Assembly: GCA_021613375.1 (NCBI GenBank)
Contig: CM038703.1
Location: 21,378,194-21,442,193, forward strand
DNA length: 64,000 bases
Direction: 5' to 3'
DNA from: Megaleporinus macrocephalus
Lineage: Eukaryota > Chordata > Actinopteri > Characiformes > Anostomidae
The translations under genes and the position numbers were made by a program. Shown here one piece after another: positions 47,280 through 57,775 of the stretch (position 1 is the first letter of the stretch; every line of letters starts with the position of its first letter). The notes beneath the pieces were generated by a model, which was not told where the DNA came from, did not search any database, and saw only the letters and a program-made list of their open reading frames with translations.

Positions 47280-48464
47280 ACAAGATAGTGGCCAGGTCAC
47301 TACATGATGCTGGTGGAGAAAAATGTTTCCTGACTCGCTCCTCCAAAACACCCCAAAGTGGCTCAATAATATTTAGATATGGTGACTGTGCAGGCCATGG
47401 GAGATGTTCAACTTCACTTTCATGTTCATCAAACCAGTCTTTCACCAGTCTTGCTGTGTGTATTGGTGCACTGTCATCCTGATACACGGCACCGCCTTCA
47501 GGATACAATGTTTGAACCACTGGATGCACATGGTCCTCCAGAATGGTTCGGTAGTCCTTGGCAGTGACGCGCCATGATATGGCAGCCCAAACCATCACTG
47601 ATCCACCCCCATGCTTCACTCTGGGCATGCAACAGTCTGGGTGGTTCTCCACACCGTAACTCTCCCGGATGTGGGGAAAACAGTAAAGGTGGACTCATCA
47701 GAGAACAATACATGTTTCACATTGTCCACAGCCCAAGATTTGAGCTCCTTGCACCATTGAAACCGACGTTTGGCATTGGCATGAGTGACCAAAGGTTTGG
47801 CTATAGCAGCCCGGCCGTGTATTGTCATCCTGGTCATCCTGATACACGGCACCGCCTTCAGGATACAATGTTTGAACCATTGGATGCACATGGTTCTCCA
47901 GAATGGTTCGGTAGTTCTTGGCAGTGACGCACCCATCTAGCACAAGCATTGAGCCAAGGGAATGCCATGATATGGCAGCCCAGACCATCACTGATCCACC
48001 CCCATGCTTCACTCTGGGCATGTAACAGTCTGGGTGGTTCTCCACACCGTAACTCTCCCGGATGTGGGGAAGTAAAGGTAAACAGTAAAGGTAGACTCAT
48101 CAGAGAACAGTACATGTTTCACATTGTCCACAGCCCAAGATTTGAGCTCCTTGCACCATTGAAATTGACGTTTGGCATTGGCACGAGTGATCAAAGGTTT
48201 GGCTATAGCAGCCCGGCCGTGTATAATGATCCTGTGGAGCTCCCGATGGACAGTTCAGTTCTGCACATTTAATTCTGCCGTGATTTGGGCAGCCGTGGTT
48301 TTATGTTTTTTGGATACAATCCGGTTTAGCACCCGAACATCCCTTTCAGACAGCTTCCTCTTGCGTCCACAGTTAATCCTGTTGGATGTGGTTCGTCCTT
48401 CTTGGTGGTATGCTGACATTACCCTGGATACCGTGGCTCTTGATACATCACAAAGACTTGCTGT

Positions 48465-48466
<2 letters not shown>
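47280..48466 (-). pseudogene. Tc1-like transposase pseudogene with internal tandem duplication
   Basis: Reading the minus strand from 48466: a helix-turn-helix part (CDVSRATVSRVMSAYHQEGR; ARKRKLSERDVRVL-like text follows), then FSDESTFTV with the first catalytic Asp, then GGGSVMVWAAISW and GAVYQDD. At that point the sequence jumps back and repeats from about residue 180 again. It finally reaches QDDSAPIHTARLVKDWFDEH (second Asp) and LPWPAQSPYLNIIEPLW (catalytic Glu). The duplicated segments are 47475-47834 and 47835-48226. All three catalytic residues are present, but the missing N-terminus and the frameshifting duplication rule out a working protein. Confidence 0.85.
47475..48226. repeat. 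Tandem duplication inside the Tc1-like element
   Basis: Two copies are offset by about 360 bp: 47475-47834 and 47835-48226. They differ by roughly ten substitutions over about 340 aligned bases. The second copy keeps about 36 bp (ATCTAGCACAAGCATTGAGC and flanks) and about 13 bp near 48070 that the first has lost. The junction is at a repeated CATCCTG word. Confidence 0.9.

Positions 48467-48523
<57 letters not shown>
48467..48523. repeat. (TA)n microsatellite
   Basis: About 28 TA units. It replaces the N-terminal end of the neighbouring Tc1-like element. Confidence 0.95.
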
Positions 48524-48526
<3 letters not shown>

Positions 48527-48619
48527 TATGGATGAACTTCAATGTAGAGATTGAATTTAAAGTGCTGGTGTGCAGTGACAGGAATTGGGTGTGTGATCAG
48601 TCTACAGTGGGTCTAGATT

Positions 48620-49040
48620 ACTTCAGGTACATGTTGAGGGGTTGAGGGGCATTAGTGCATTCAATAGTCCAACCGGAGAAGCTGTTACAGAGACTGGAGG
48701 TGGTGGACCGGATACTCAGGACCAGATGGCTGGAGGGTGAAGAGTCCACGAGAGGGGTTTGAGGGGTCGTCCAGATTGCTGATGGCCTTGCTAATGCAGC
48801 TCTTGTGATATGAGGTGTCAATGGTGGGTGAAGAGACATCAACAGTCTTTCAGCTGTCCTCATAATCCCCTGAAGGGTCCTGCGGTCTGAGATGATGCAT
48901 TTCAGACAGCTGGTGAGGACATTCGCCATTGTTCCCCTGTAGAATGCAGTGCTGATGCTCTTCATTTTCCTCAGGGAATTGAAGTTGGTCTTTCTTGAGT
49001 AGGGTTGTCAGTGGTGTGATGCAATGATCTATGCAAATAT
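48620..49040 (-). pseudogene. LINE ORF2 C-terminal fragment
   Basis: The minus-strand frame at 48965-48618 reads ISTAFYRGTMANVLTSCLKC, then a RTLQGIMRTAERLL segment and HITRAALARPSAIWTTPQTP. This is the pattern of the region after the reverse transcriptase in fish LINE ORF2 proteins: F-Y-R-G-T-x-x-x-V-L-T-S, L-Q-x-x-x-x-x-A-E-R, then a C-x-x-(K/R)-A block and H-P. A frameshift near 48960 joins it to the frame at 49089-48850. The reverse transcriptase core is absent. The clade differs from that of the 23.4-kb fragment. Confidence 0.6.
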
Positions 49041-49126
49041 AATACAGTTCACTCTTAACTTCTTGACAGACTGACTGAAGATTACGCATTCTGTGTATTA
49101 TGCATCACTTTGTATGTGTGGACAAC

Positions 49127-49159
<33 letters not shown>

Positions 49160-49160
49160 T
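49127..49160. repeat. (TA)n(GA)n microsatellite
   Basis: Seven TA units followed by about ten AG units. Confidence 0.9.
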
Positions 49161-50744
49161 ACTAGTGCACTTTGCCAGTGATGCATTGTGCCCTCAGGCC
49201 AGCTGCTTAAAATCCTCTCCGTTTCATGCAAGTCAGAGAACTTTAAGTGACATTAAAGCTGATTCCCCTTTCAACACTTTTCCTTCATGTCCCCGATTAT
49301 AGACGTTTACTCAGAATCTGAACAGCTCTTTGTGTTCAGAGTTATTTATGGCACTGTTGTGCTGACTTATAAAAAAAGTTTTAATCTTCTTGCCGTAGTG
49401 TGAAAGAATTCGCCCTCTTCGTGGAGGATTTTTAACCCATCTCTGACTGTTCTTTTTGTGGGTTATTGGTGGTGTTGTAAGTTCCTTGTACAGCCAGAAA
49501 TAGAGAAAAGATCACAGAACTAGACAAGTCTGTGATGATAAATTTGGAGTAAGGTCATAGCACTATACTTGCTTTAATGACTAAAGCAATATTTGTAGCT
49601 GTTAGTAGCCTTCGTTCTTATATCACCGAAACACAATTTGGAGGTCTACTGGGAGTTGCAGAGAGCAGTGAACATGCACTGATCAAGCTTGTCTTATCTT
49701 GCCTTGCTTTTTCTATTAGCATTATAAACAAGAGCAGACAGTACTGCTTCTTTTTATAAACTGACTTTCAATTACAAATTGCTAACCACTATTTTGCCCA
49801 TGCACGCTCAACGGGCCCTTTATTAAAAACACCTGCCTTGTCCACCTTGCTGGTGTACAGAGACTGTAGTCCATCTGCTGCAATGCAATCTGTGTTAGCC
49901 ATCTGTGGTCTTTCATTAACAATCAGTTTATGACCACAGAGTCTAGCAGCATATTATGTTTTTTACATTTTCTTAACTATTTTATCTGCATCATTTGAGC
50001 AAAGCAGCTGTCTTTTACACTGTGTAAATGAACAATAGAAAGGTTCCAAAATTGCTGGAAATAAATTCTCTGTATAATGACATTAAAAGTTAAAGAATGG
50101 TATTATCTTCTTCTGTAAAGTTTTCATTCTGAAGATATTTGTTTTTTTGACAGTGACAATAGAAAAATCTCAGAAACTCTGTTGTTCTTCATACTCCTAA
50201 ACCTGTGACGCAAACAGTACAGTTTCACAGCTTTTGCTGCCAGCTGCCAAATTATATTAGTCCTATGGTCAGAAACTGATGACTGGGGAAGAAGGTGGTA
50301 GGGGATTTCTCATTGGTAATAGTTAGTGTCCATAGTGACACATATACAGTGGACCTGTAAGGAATTGAAAAAAGCCTTACATAAAAATGCAGGCTAATCA
50401 TTACTAAGAAAAAAACAAACACTGAACTAAATTAATATTAGTAAACTACCATTCTTACTTTTCTTTAACACTGTCTATGTAAATGACAATGACTTGACAA
50501 CTAAGACTAGATGTAGCCCTTTTACTATAAATGTCCTCACTGCTTTGTGACACTCCTCGCTTTTCTCCCCAGTTAGCTTTCCCCTCAATGCTAATGAGAA
50601 AGACATGTCTCTGGCTGACTGTACTGAATGTGCTAGCGAGGTGCAGGTGCTGTCCGTGAAGCTGGCTAATGCAGCACTCAGGCTTGGAGACCATATTCGG
50701 TTAAACACTGTCCTGTAATGTGATGGGACTACTTTGGATTGTAA
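49161..50744. other. No supported gene
   Basis: Short chance frames only to about 50.4 kb. Two overlapping minus-strand frames (50455-50694 and 50475-50867) and a plus-strand frame with VQVLSVKLANAALRLGDHI at about 50640-50705 may belong to the transposon relic starting at 50.75 kb; I cannot assign them. Confidence 0.35.
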
Positions 50745-51680
50745 GCATGGATGGACTGGCCATTGGCAGTACTGGGACGATTCCCAGTGGTCTGCTCTGT
50801 GTGTGGGGGCTGCGAAATGAGGTGAAAATAGAATCTGATTGAAGTATTTTAATACTGTAGTGTTCATAAGCCCACAGTATCCTTAGTGCATGGCTATGAG
50901 CCAATCACAGTAATGCTGCCTCCCCCAGGATAAACCGTAATCACAACCGGCGTGAAAACATTAGCTTTGTAATGAGTGCAAAATGGAGAAGGCAGCAAAA
51001 AAGCGCAAAGGAAGGGCTGAAAAGGCACGCTATAAAAAAAGATACTTCATCAAGGTGCAGAGAAATGCATTAAACTGCTCAACTTGCTTGGCTGTCTGTG
51101 AGAAACAGAATTGCTAAAGTATGTGTCCAACAGAGTGCGCTATATAGGGTGGAGGAAGACATTTGAGACAATGCCGTCAGTGATTCTGTGAATAAAACAG
51201 TGCTTATTGTTGTTCAGAAATATGGATCCACAGACACTGACAGCAGGCTTCTTTGCTTATACAAATGTAACTGCTCAGGATTTACGTCTAGCAGTGACAA
51301 GATGAGACCACATCAACAGAACCATTTGAGAGAAGCTGTTTTTAATGAATATTGTAGTAATTAATATTTTAATGAATCTGATTATTCTGAATGACGTCAG
51401 TGGTAAGATAGATCAATAGAAAAAACAGATCAATAAATTATCTTTACACATGTTAGCGTCTAACATATTTTAATATTTTACTCAGGTTCAGTCAAGGAAA
51501 CACGAGAATGAGAGGCAGGAGAGGGAGGACAGTTCAGTGCTATCAGATCTCACTGTCACACTTTCTATCTGGGCTGGACTTTTTCACTTTGGAGTTGCTG
51601 TAATTGTAGTGGGCTGGTCTAGGAAAAAGTCCTGGGCTGAATTTAGTTCCCAGATCAGTGCAAGCAGTACAAAATGCAAT
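50745..51680 (+). mobile_element. Relic resembling hAT/ZMYM1-like fish elements
   Basis: Two outer blocks (GGACTGGCCATTGGCAGTAC, ACGATTCCCAGTGGTCTGC at about 50752-50795; GTGGGCTGGTCTAGGAAAAA, GTCCTGGGCTGAATTTAG at about 51609-51646) resemble text I associate with domesticated-looking hAT-type ZMYM1-like repeats in fish. A short lysine-rich start of a frame lies between them. The identification is tentative and the boundaries are approximate. Confidence 0.35.
50983..51117 (+). pseudogene. 44-codon lysine-rich frame, possible hAT/ZMYM1-like N-terminus
   Basis: The frame begins MEKAAKKRKGRAEKARYKKR and stops after 44 codons. A K-R-K-G-x-A-E-K-x-R start is what I remember from the N-termini of ZMYM1-like/hAT-type proteins in fish genomes. 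The zinc-finger and dimerisation regions that should follow are not seen; the sequence after the stop codon is AT-rich and closed in all frames. The assignment rests on about 15 residues of low-complexity sequence and could be wrong. Confidence 0.3.
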
Positions 51681-52059
51681 CGACCTCCAGGACTGAACAT
51701 TGGAGGTGTGGAAAAATATTCCTGCAGATTTCTTCAAAAACTGAAAGCAAGTCTCTCCCCCCCAAAAAAACACTAATTAGGACTAATTAAGATGGACATA
51801 TTAAATACTACACAATTGAATATGTATTTAGTTGCTGAGGTATTTTGGTAAATTTATGTTAAATCTACATTGTTTGCTTACTTAATACTGAATTGCCCAT
51901 TGTCCATTTCATCAGCTCCACTTACCATATAGGAGCACATTGTAGTTCAATTACAGATTGTAGTCCATCTGATTCTCTGCATAGCTTGTTATCCCTTTTT
52001 ACCGTGATCTTCAGTGGTCAGGACCACCACAGAGTATGTTTTTGTATGTGTGTGTCGGG

Positions 52060-52515
52060 GGGAATCATACTTAGCACTGATTCTCAGTTTTTAAACACTG
52101 TGTCCACTTACTGTCCACTCTATAAGGCACTCCTATCTTATAACACAGTTTGTCTTAGTCATCCTTTGGTCCATCATCAGCAAACTCAGGACACTGCATA
52201 CAGGACACTGCTGCATGAGTAGTTTTGGTTAGTGCACTGTGTTTAAAAACTCTGACACACTCACCCCAGCACAGAACACACCACCACCATGTCAGTATCA
52301 CTGCAGTTCGGAGAACGATCCACCACCCAAATAATACCTAGTCTGTGGTGGTCCTACTGAAGAACAAAGTAAAAAGGGTATTAACAAGATATGCAGAGAA
52401 ACAGATGAACTGCAGTCTGTAATCATATAAACTATGAAATGCACCTCAGTGGTGAGTAGTGCTAATAAAATGGACAGTGAATGTAGATACAGTGAGATAT
52501 ATATATATATGGATG
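52060..52515 (+). repeat. Interspersed repeat, possibly ostariophysan-type
   Basis: The landmarks GTGTCCACTTACTGTCCACT, CAGCACAGAACACACCACCA, CCATGTCAGTATCACTGCAG, TCCACCACCCAAATAATACC, GTCTGTGGTGGTCCTACTGA and AAACAGATGAACTGCAGTCT form a repeat I recognise from catfish/characin-type genomes. I cannot name the family or superfamily. It is about 450 bp and has no reading frame. Confidence 0.55.
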
Positions 52516-52649
52516 GATGGAAACCCAGAAATGCTTGTTAAGTGTTGTTCAAAACAATAGGGGCATTTTGACCAACACAATTTAGCACCTTATAGCACCA
52601 TTAAGACAGCGGCTTGGTGGAAAGTGTAGTAATGTTATCCTTGCTCATT

Positions 52650-52860
52650 TCCTCTTTTCTGATGCCAGTGGAACAATAGATGGTATTTTCTGCTTTTGTG
52701 ACTTTATAATGAAAAGCTTGAAATGCTCAATTACTACTGCGGGAGGTGTGAAAGCGAGGCCGTGCAATATTTAGGCAAGAAAGGGAGCCACAGATGGCTC
52801 TGCTGGAAAAATCAAGGCATTCGTGATTAGTTATACCTGATCAAAGTATGTAGGTGTATC
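52650..52860. promoter_or_regulatory. Conserved-element-like stretch
   Basis: Balanced composition, no repeat similarity, and several cores typical of developmental enhancers, such as GAACAATAGATGG (a Sox-type AACAATAG) and GTGATTAGTTATAC. It is a candidate by appearance only. Confidence 0.2.
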
Positions 52861-53589
52861 GGAGTGGCTGTAATCCTGGCAGCTGCCTCCCTACTGCCCC
52901 CCAATGCCCCCCTTTCCATCTTCATCCCCTGGAGAGCATCCCTCTCACACTGCCACTGTACTGCCATCAGACCTGATGCAGCCGGTTGTGGTTGGCAGAC
53001 AGACAAGGCACTCAGCTGCACTTTATCGTGGACTGAATATTCAGAGCCTGTTATTGTGCATGGAGAAAATCGGAAGCATTGAAATGAACTATTGTAACAT
53101 TTTGAAACAAACTATTGTAGCCTATTTATTAAATACTATTCCTCTATTCTAGTGTAAGAGTGTCCTCCCTTCAGCTCGTTTTTGGTTTGTTTGGTCAGCA
53201 GACCAGTTATTCCTTATACCTTTCAATGCAACTCCTCTTGGCCATTTTTTTGTAGTTCAGTTGTAGACCAATGCTGTAGTACAAACCCAGACGTAGCAGA
53301 ACTGCTGTTAAAATCTACTCCATTTCTTCTTAAAAACTAGGTTCTATGTTCTGAGGGATATCCGGATGGTCATGCTTTAGAAATGACACACTAATATAAA
53401 TAATAAAGCAATATTGTCACACTCTGCTTTTCTCCTGTTTTCTAACTGTCCTTGTTGAGCATTGTGCCTTGAGGTTTATAGCATGTAGTTATTCTGAGTT
53501 TATTCCGTGTTTCATAGTGTGTTAGTTCTGTGATCTGTAGATTAGTTATTTTGTTGTTTACCTGTTACTTTATGTCTCCATTTTCATCA

Positions 53590-53800
53590 ATTTTAAGTTT
53601 TCAACATCATTTGAACACGTGAATGGTCATTTACACTGTGTGACAACTTAATGATAGATGAACCAATAGAAGTGCTCCAAAACAGCTTGGAAAAAATTCT
53701 GATTCCATTGACTTACATTGAAAGTAAAGTATGTTTTTGTTCTCTCCTGTAAAGTTGCAATTTTGGAGATTTTTCATTGGATATTGTATATATTGTATTT
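53590..53800 (+). mobile_element. Family C small element, copy 3
   Basis: The words GATGAACCAATAGAAGTGCT, CAGCTTGGAAAAAATTCTGA, TGACTTACATTGAAAGTAAA, GTTCTCTCCTGTAAAGTTGC and TTTTCATTGGATATTG follow the order of copy 1 at 26.2 kb. The left terminal repeat has decayed. Confidence 0.6.
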
Positions 53801-55082
53801 GTTCAAAGTATAGTATTCATTTAAGACTAACTAAAAAGTAAACATGTGCAATACTACATAAAGTCAACATCTACAGTGCATGAACATAGAACATGGAGGG
53901 ATATGGCTTATAAATCTGATCATCTGGAAAATAGATATTCATAACATAACCTAAACTATGTTTCCAAAGGTCAACTTCAGCAACTTTATGGTGTGTAAAA
54001 ATTGTATGATAAGAAAAGCATTTCCTTTCAATAAGATGTTCTGGAAAAGAAGAAGACGCAGGAAACAGTTCTTTACAGGACCAGTATGTAAGATGAAATA
54101 ATTAATATGTACTATTTTTTGTTTATTTGTAAAATAAAAGTATCAAAATTGTGAAGAATGTGAAGAAATAACAATTTTGATGTCATATCAAAGAAGACTA
54201 GGTATCATATTGCTCAGATATCTACTGAAGTTCACATGCTAACGATCTAGTCTTGTAACACCACTTTGTAGGTGAAGAGGTGAAAGTGAGTCACTGCTGT
54301 GTAAAACCACTACCCCCAAAACAGATGAACCCGCATGGCTTGACCTGTCAAACAGAGGTGGACAGAGTGTTTACAACACTACCCATTACCTCATGTCTCA
54401 TCACTTTCCAGGCCTTACTGTGCCCTCAGACTCCTCCACCAATGTCGCTCTGGTTTTTCTTTTCTTTATTTGTTTAGCAGTGCAAGTGGTTGTAAGTTTC
54501 TTTGCAATTCTTTCAGCGTGTAGGTAGAGAGGTGGACAGGCAGGTAAGCCAAACAGTCATTTTGTTCTCAATGAAATGATTGGATAGAGTTTTTACAGTC
54601 CTGTGGTCTATACAGACAATGATTTTTTTTCTTTATATCATCAGTGCATATGTTTTGCTGATTGCTATCGGAATGTAAAGAGTATCTTTATAAAAGGGGT
54701 TTTCTAGACAAATCATATACTCTTCCTTACTCTTGCTATTGTTTTCCACCACTGGAGACAGTGTTTGATGCTGAGCTCACAATGTTTCTTCAGACTTGCG
54801 AGGATTGGAGTGAAAAGTGTAGTAGCTGTATGGAGTACAAATTTAAACAGGTTACATCATCTTACATAATGCTCCGTTAAGTGAATTCTCTTTTAGGTCA
54901 CCTATAGCCATGCAGTTCCCATTTATGGTGGATACTTTCACTGCCAACTAAGCACACAGAGAAGCACATGCAGCTTCTATCCACATCTTTAATAATAATA
55001 ACAAATATGTTCTTGATTAAAGTCTCTCTTACTAATATTTGGGAGTTATGTTTTAGGTTAGTATTTTAAGTAGTGTAATAAG
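53801..55082. other. No gene seen
   Basis: AT-rich DNA with chance frames of up to 72 codons. No repeat recognised. Confidence 0.4.
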
Positions 55083-55094
55083 AGATGCACACAC

Positions 55095-55206
55095 AAAATG
55101 CACTGCAAATACAGAAAACACTTTCATCGAAACCCCAACATGGACACTACATTTAAGAAACGTGTTCTTTAAGGACACTTAAAGAACGTGGGACAGTATT
55201 AGGCGA

Positions 55207-55260
<54 letters not shown>

Positions 55261-55690
55261 AAAAGAAAACAGACATAATACTTCCTTATCCTAGAGCTGC
55301 AGGAGCATAAAACAAAAAAAATGTATTCTTTTATTTTTTTGAATATTGCCATGCTAAAAAGTCCAGAAAATAAAAAGCTTTTTGCTTTTCAGGAGATGCA
55401 AGAAGCTGAAACATTTGCTCTGTTTAATGAAATAAATTTATTTTGGCTAGACATGGCTGGCTTTAGCGGTATACAAGCAACATTTTCCCACTTCATTGCT
55501 TAGCCTGTAATAAAACCATGATAATTATAGTAAGCAAATATAACTGGGGCGTCCCCGTATATGGTCCCACATCCTTTAAGTGTCCAGCGCATTTGTTGCA
55601 TTTATTTTGTGAATCTGCAGCACATTTGTTAAATGTAGTGTGCATGTTGTTGATTTGATGAAAGTGTTTTCTGTTTGCAGTGCATTTGTG
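55095..55690. repeat. Large inverted repeat around a (TA)n tract
   Basis: The left arm (55095-55210) reads AAAATGCACTGCAAATACAG, AAAACACTTTCATCG, ACACTACATTTAAGAAA, then GACACTTAAAGAACGTGGGA. The right arm (55561-55690) is its reverse complement with an extra 30 bp. Between them lie the (TA)n tract (55209-55257) and about 300 bp that are unrelated. This fits a TIR or foldback transposon with long arms. Confidence 0.7.
55209..55257. repeat. (TA)n microsatellite
   Basis: About 24 TA units directly at the inner edge of the left arm of the inverted repeat. Confidence 0.95.
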
Positions 55691-55894
55691 AATCTGCAGC
55701 GCATCGGGTCTTCTCAGCAGCCGCAAAAATGGAGATAGGAAGATTTCTTATGACAACCAAACTCTATACAGCCAAACAAAACTAGGCAATAAACATCATC
55801 ATCATATAATGTTGCAGGAATGTAAACTTTACATAAACTGTACAACTGTACATAAATAAATTTCAAATCAAATAAATACAACATGCTCTTTGAC

Positions 55895-55906
55895 TCCACC
55901 TAGTGG
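55895..55906 (-). promoter_or_regulatory. CTCF core-like site, minus strand
   Basis: The minus strand reads CCACTAGGTGGA, matching CCASYAGRKGGC at 11 of 12 positions. Its orientation is opposite to the perfect site at 15815. Confidence 0.3.
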
Positions 55907-56109
55907 CTGCTTATGGTCAAAACTGGCCCCTGGCAGCAAGTGATCACGTTTGTATGTGTTTTTATTCTGCGTTTGAGATGAGCTTCAGCTTTCAAAAATG
56001 ATTGGGAGATTCCAACGTAGGGGTGCGGTTTGTCCAGGGGATTCTTTCGCCTGGTAATCACAGCCGTTAAACTAGTCCACATCTCATATTTCTGCTTCCC
56101 ACACTCATC

Positions 56110-56400
56110 CGTTCACCATTTCCTAGTGGTTGGGAGCAGCGCAGCACATTATGCTAATGCAATTGCAGGGCCAGGGATTTGGCCGGGGTAGGCTGATTAA
56201 CAAGATGTTGACGATCAGCATGTTTTGGTGCACTAATGACGCTGTTGGCCCATCAGAGGTTCAATTACGAGTGAACACATGGGACTCCCCTCAACCCCAT
56301 CTCCTTTCATCCATTCCCTCAGCACCTGCTCTGTATTACACCACACTTACTGATTACTTCTCAATTAGCTCTAGGTTCACACCAGGAGGCTTTTGATACT
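56110..56400. promoter_or_regulatory. Conserved-element-like stretch with an octamer word
   Basis: Less AT-rich than its surroundings and free of recognised repeats. It contains ATGCTAAT at 56151-56158, a POU/octamer variant, followed by GCAATTGCAGG, and GGCTGATTAACAAGATG further on. It is a candidate enhancer by appearance only. Confidence 0.2.
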
Positions 56401-56775
56401 CAAGCCGTTTATGTCGGGTCTCACCATTTCAGTCACTGTCACTCAGCCATCGCAAGTTTAGCTTTGAGCCTTTAGTGCTGAGAGAACCCTTCTGTTCTGA
56501 TCACTCACCCTGGACCCTTAGCTGCACTGCTAAAAACAAAGATGTCGAAAAGATTCTTTGGAGCAGTGCCATAAAGGAACCACTGTAGATTCCTTCAGGG
56601 GACAGATTAGGAATCAAAACATATGTGAGAATGTGAAGAACCTTTAAAGAACCTTTTCAGAATTTTCCAGAACTGTAGACATAAACTAATGAACCAATTA
56701 GAAACCTTTATTCTAAAAGGTGTCATAGAATGGAATACTTTGGTATATACATTGTTATTTCTGAATAAGAAGTGT

Positions 56776-57775
56776 TTGGTACATGGAACTAACATACCAT
56801 GAACCTCAAACACAGTTGTCTTCATCTTCAAATACAAATCCTGCATTTGCAGAAGAGGACGGTAAAAGAGGCTGTGTCCAAAACCCTTGACTGTTATATA
56901 ACAGCCTTGACTCATTAACATTTATGAACTCAAAATTCACATACACCAGCTCACGTTCTAACCGAGCGAAACATCATTGAATCTGTGAAGGGGAAGTCGG
57001 CATGTTTCATACCCTTTCAAAGAACTGATCCGTCAGTGGGCATGGTTGATGTTAATGTTTAAACGAGGCTGAAGTTGGTTTCCTATTCTGCAGCTTCTTA
57101 ATCAAATGTTCCGTTTCATTTACAGCTTGTGCAGATGCCAAAAAACAACTGCGGCATCATTTAAGGTGGAACAGAAAATTCCACCTTAAATGAAAAAACA
57201 AGCTGCTGAGTAGGAATCCAACTACAGCTTCCACAAACTTTCAAAGGATACTGAAGGATACTGTTTGTTTGCTCTGCACATTTCGCTCCACACAGTTTCA
57301 AAAACCTTGGACAATACTGATCAGGTTCACTGAAGAGAGGAGCAGTTGCACCTTTATTAATATCACAACTTCAACAGCACCATGTAAGTAGCAGCCATAC
57401 TGTGTGATTTATCCACTGTTTGTTGGTTGAAGCAGATCATCTTTAACTGAAAGCTTCATAGTAAGTGAATAACTTTACAGGTAAATATTAGCATAGCTAA
57501 CTAAGTAGTTGGAGGATCTTGCTTATTTACACTGAGGTTAACTTTATTTTCTGGTCTGTGTCTGTTTTGACGTGTTGATTATATATTTACATTGTGGTGT
57601 CTGGCTAAGCAGAGCTTATTAAATATTCATGATGTCACAAAAAAGGGACACCAGCTCATTTCTAAGACATCATAAAGCAAACCTACATCTTTCACCCTGA
57701 CACAAACCTTCTGTGTAGAAATCGGAGAACAATTTAAAATACTGAATAAATGCATTCTATGGCACGTTTAAGAAT
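56776..57775 (+). repeat. Family A interspersed repeat, long copy 2
   Basis: Colinear with 42879-43610 over its whole length: GGTACATGGAACTAACATAC, AAAAGAGGCTGTGTCCAAAA, CTGTGAAGGGGAAGTCGGCA, GGCATCATTTAAGGTGGAAC, GAAGAGAGGAGCAGTTGCAC, a GTAGCAGCCATACTGTGTGA block, and CTTCTGTGTAGAAATCGGAG then AACAATTTAAAATACTGAA. It holds about 200 bp (roughly 57430-57690) that the other copy lacks, probably a later insertion. Confidence 0.65.
57158..57192 (+). repeat. Perfect 14-bp hairpin within family A
   Basis: CATTTAAGGTGGAA is followed by a 7-base loop and then its exact complement TTCCACCTTAAATG. The other family A copies keep only the left arm. Confidence 0.9.

Larger units (their letters stand above)
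47119..48466 (-). mobile_element. Tc1-like transposon truncated at a (TA)n tract
   Basis: The left terminus is intact in outline, CAGGCGTTGGACAATGAAAC followed by TAAAACACCTGG, which is a standard fish Tc1-like end. On the other side the element stops inside the N-terminal part of its gene, exactly where a second (TA)n tract starts (48467). The far terminus and about the first 40 codons of the transposase are missing. The element contains a tandem duplication of its central portion. Confidence 0.85.

Noticed and set aside
48255..48645. Frames with long Ile-Tyr runs on both strands
   Set aside because: The runs are translated (TA)n microsatellite; only the part matching Tc1-like transposase has meaning.
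51392..51399. Perfect CRE palindrome TGACGTCA
   Set aside because: A single 8-bp word, expected about once in 64 kb by chance, in apparent transposon-derived DNA.
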